DNA of 34,867 nt from NCBI GenBank assembly GCA_947460245.1, contig CANHGL010000018.1, forward strand, positions 1-34,867, read 5' to 3'. Both the position numbers and the translations under genes were made by a program. The notes below the pieces were generated by a model, which was not told the origin of the DNA, made no database searches, and saw nothing but the letters and a program-made list of their open reading frames with translations. Positions 33,010-34,867 of the stretch are shown here, one piece after another (position 1 is the first letter of the stretch; each line of letters opens with the position of its first letter). The stretch comes from Sphingobacteriales bacterium. Lineage in GTDB: Bacteria > Bacteroidota > Bacteroidia > Chitinophagales > JADIYW01.

Positions 33010-33726
33010 TTAGTCTTCGCTTCTGCTTAGAGAATAGATAACTAAACCAAATCCAATTTTATTGATTGCATCTGCAATATTATAAACGATATCCATAGCC
33101 TTAGATGCAGCAGCAGGATCAGCAACTAACTGAATGCCTGCAAATCCACCAGGAGTACCTAATACATATCCTAAAGGATAGATTGCCCAGCCTACTAACA
33201 CAAACCAAGCCAATATTCTTGTAGCCTTAGCTACTTGAGGACCTGCATTTTGAGCTAATTTAGCTACTTCACCGAACCAGATTAGGTATGCGATGTAGAA
33301 ATAAGCAACACCTGAGATTGCTCCCCAGATTGCGCTACTTCCAACGTAAATAGTTTCTCCAAGATAACCGGTTACTAACATTACTAATGAAGCTAAAATC
33401 AACTTGTACAATAAGCCAATTTTTGCACCAGCTTTCTTAGTAATGAGGTAGAATTCTACACACATTAAAGGTACAGTAAGAATCCAGTCAACATATCTAA
33501 AGAATGTTGGAGATTCACCTGTTTCTAGATTGTAACCTCTCATGTAGTAGTAGTGTACTGCTGCGATGAAGGTGATTAATCCAGATACTAAAACAGATGT
33601 TCTCCATTTTTGAGGTGTATTGTTTAACTCAAAGAAGAAGAACACAGATGCGGCCATCATAGCCATTGTTCCGATAAAAAACGTGAACGCCACGTAATTA
33701 TCACTTGCAATTTTTAAATGTTCCAT
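33010..33726 (-). CDS. Proteorhodopsin-type light-driven proton pump with Gly at the antenna-fenestration site
   Basis: 238 residues, seven transmembrane helices. Helix B carries His58 in VHYYYMRGYNLETG, the PR-type counterion partner. Helix C reads RYVDWILTVPLMCVEF: Asp80 (proton acceptor), Thr84 and Glu91 (proton donor) give the DTE motif of outward proton pumps. The tuning residue is Met88, as in green-absorbing flavobacterial forms. Lys223 in DAINKIGFG binds retinal, with Asp219 four residues before. Aligning helix E to bacteriorhodopsin (WWAIS vs WGAIS) puts Gly135 at the Trp138 site. In xanthorhodopsin a Gly there opens a window for a carotenoid antenna. It follows the Blh gene on the same strand and ends in a strong terminator. 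It pumps protons in light to supplement respiration. Confidence 0.95.
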   Translation of the reverse strand: MEHLKIASDNYVAFTFFIGTMAMMAASVFFFFELNNTPQKWRTSVLVSGLITFIAAVHYYYMRGYNLETGESPTFFRYVDWILTVPLMCVEFYLITKKAGAKIGLLYKLILASLVMLVTGYLGETIYVGSSAIWGAISGVAYFYIAYLIWFGEVAKLAQNAGPQVAKATRILAWFVLVGWAIYPLGYVLGTPGGFAGIQLVADPAAASKAMDIVYNIADAINKIGFGLVIYSLSRSED

Positions 33727-33837
33727 TATGGTTTGTTTTTATTTACCCTACTCTTATGGATTTTCAGTTACTCCCCGTTTTTAGTTAATTGGTTTCGGCT
33801 CCAATACATAGTTAACACTAATACTGTTAAAAATGTT
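33727..33837 (-). promoter_or_regulatory. Blh-rhodopsin intergenic leader
   Basis: 111 bases upstream of the rhodopsin ATG. TTAACA/TGTTAA arms (33812-33817 and 33825-33830) form a possible operator or hairpin. No exact TAnnTTTG box was found. Whether rhodopsin has its own promoter or is read from the Blh transcript cannot be settled from sequence. Confidence 0.3.
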
Positions 33838-34866
33838 TTAATTATTATGATTTTTTTCAAAGTGTTGATTTTTAGCATGTTTTCTGTAGAAAACATGCAT
33901 GGAAAGCACGTGTGGGAAGCTGATACAGGAGATAAATACGAAAAATAAGGCCATTTTTTGTTGATTGAAGGCGTCTAACCATCCTCTTTCCATGCAAATC
34001 AGGGTTATTGTAAAGAGTAAAAATGCTCCAAAAGTAAAGGGAAGTGCCTTTTTAAATAAAGTTAGGTTATCCGTTTTGAACCCTTTTTTGAGATGCGACC
34101 AGCCGTTTAAGCTGTGCTGACCAATAAAGTATAAGCCAAATGCGGTAAGAAGGGGCAGTTCAATGCCTATGGCGAGCATTAAAGCACTCAGTACCATTGC
34201 AGGGCGCCGCTCTGCTATTCCCCATACCAATGCTGATAAGGAGAGGAGTATGGCCAGTAGCTTACCCTGCGCGCTATTTAAGGGTAGTGTATGTGTACCC
34301 ATATTACTGATAAGCTCATTAGTAGCGGCTATATGTCCATGTAGAATAATTCCAAAGAGTAAAATCCCCCAAGCCCAATTTTTATAAGGACGTTTTTGCT
34401 CGGGTTGCCATTGCTGCATATCGCATTGTCCGAAATGCCAGATGGAGTACAAAAGAAAAAAGAGTAAAGCTGCACTCGGTAGTGCCAGCCAGACAAAGAG
34501 ATAAGCTACGCCCATACCGAGGTAACGCAGTATAAAACGGATATCGCCCCGCCATTCCAGATGGCCACTTTCCAAAAGATGGTCTATCGCACCATGAGGT
34601 ATTCCTATGCTAAACAGTCCAAGTGTAAAGAGTATTCCTTGAGTCCAGTTGAATATATTTTCAGAGCTATTCTGCACTACACAAAGTATGGTGGCTAACA
34701 GCAATAAGGCAACGGGTGCCAGCAGTTGCTGATACCTCACTTTCGTATCGTACCACCAGGTGCGAATAAACGGCAGTATTGGTAAGCTGAATAATATGCT
34801 TAAATCCTGATATAAGGATGTCTTTTCATCCAGGAAGCGCAGCACATCAATGGTTTTATTTTTCTG
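33838..34866 (-). CDS. blh: Brp/Blh beta-carotene 15,15'-dioxygenase, possibly fused to a lycopene cyclase tail (5' end outside window)
   Basis: At least 343 codons: the frame is open to the right edge, and the only in-window start is a GTG at 34845, so the true start is probably outside. The Blh part begins near residue 35 of the GTG-numbered protein: several membrane helices and the iron-binding motifs GIPHGAIDH (81-89), WHFGQCD, YFIGQHSLNGWSHL and FPHVLSMHVFYR. It splits beta-carotene into two retinals for the rhodopsin encoded next. The residues before it (IDVLRFLDEKTSLYQDLSIL.., then LPFIRTWW) look like the C-terminal end of bacterial lycopene beta-cyclases (..FLDE-TS...DL-I---P--PF---). 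I therefore infer a CrtY-Blh fusion. A perfect 10-bp hairpin lies inside the 3' coding end. Confidence 0.88.
   Translation of the reverse strand, partial: QKNKTIDVLRFLDEKTSLYQDLSILFSLPILPFIRTWWYDTKVRYQQLLAPVALLLLATILCVVQNSSENIFNWTQGILFTLGLFSIGIPHGAIDHLLESGHLEWRGDIRFILRYLGMGVAYLFVWLALPSAALLFFLLYSIWHFGQCDMQQWQPEQKRPYKNWAWGILLFGIILHGHIAATNELISNMGTHTLPLNSAQGKLLAILLSLSALVWGIAERRPAMVLSALMLAIGIELPLLTAFGLYFIGQHSLNGWSHLKKGFKTDNLTLFKKALPFTFGAFLLFTITLICMERGWLDAFNQQKMALFFVFISCISFPHVLSMHVFYRKHAKNQHFEKNHNN
33875..33898 (-). promoter_or_regulatory. Perfect hairpin inside the 3' end of blh
   Basis: Arms GCATGTTTTC and GAAAACATGC with a 4-base loop, wholly within the coding sequence for MHVFYRKHA and about 37 bases before the stop. 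No T-run follows on the minus strand, so it is not a standard terminator. It could mark an mRNA processing or stability site between blh and the rhodopsin gene. Confidence 0.5.
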
Positions 34867-34867
34867 A

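Noticed and set aside
34843-34845. GTG at 34845 as the true start of Blh
   Set aside because: The frame is open beyond it to the window edge, there is no ribosome-site support, and the sequence around it looks like a lycopene cyclase tail.

Overview
The window is AT-rich chromosomal DNA from a member of the Bacteroidota, most likely a Chitinophagales-like aquatic bacterium. The evidence is type IX secretion (T9SS) C-terminal sorting domains, a SusC-type TonB receptor with an N-terminal carboxypeptidase-regulatory-like domain, a DUF4476 protein, Bacteroidota promoter elements (TAnnTTTG -7 boxes, some with a TTG about 19 nt upstream), weak Shine-Dalgarno sequences, and a flavobacterial-style proteorhodopsin. 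No rRNA, CRISPR array, prophage or classical insertion sequence was seen.

Layout. 1-6320: the 3' part of a giant repetitive T9SS surface protein, then a tiny protein that is little more than a signal peptide plus a T9SS-tail-like domain. 6499-12110 (minus): an M13 metallopeptidase, a duplicated DUF2061 membrane protein, and a lipoprotein/TonB-receptor pair. 12200-13240: tRNA-Val followed by a small GIY-YIG nuclease gene whose 3' end lies inside a mosaic second copy of that tRNA, then a 500-bp non-coding stretch with two families of hairpin repeats. 13243-19325: a DUF3050 protein, two secreted TPR proteins, a response regulator/multi-PAS histidine kinase pair, and a small unknown gene. 19680-26156 (plus): a compact, probably stress-related run with an unknown protein, an eRF1-like protein, a universal stress protein, an ATP-cone/Mrr nuclease, a Na/Pi-type transporter with a PhoU-like tail, an M50 protease with CBS domains, and an ACR3 arsenite pump. 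26232-28255: two exported proteins. 28414-32910: tRNA-Glu, gap-pgk glycolysis genes, a small lipoprotein, a QueD/PTPS-family enzyme and a DNA polymerase III delta' subunit. 33010-34867 (minus): proteorhodopsin downstream of a Brp/Blh beta-carotene dioxygenase.

How genes work together. The last two genes form a light-harvesting module: Blh cleaves beta-carotene to retinal, which the rhodopsin binds at Lys223. The Blh reading frame runs off the right edge, and its N-terminal ~40 residues resemble the C-terminal tail of lycopene beta-cyclase (CrtY). The protein may therefore be a CrtY-Blh fusion joining the last two steps of retinal synthesis. The rhodopsin has Met at the spectral-tuning site and Gly at the position that opens a carotenoid-antenna fenestration in xanthorhodopsin.

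The most unusual features are the tRNA-Val/GIY-YIG cassette with its rebuilt tRNA tail, the nearby families of hairpin repeats, the possible CrtY-Blh fusion, and the ATP-cone-gated nuclease inside a stress cluster. All calls come from reading the sequence; no database search was run.
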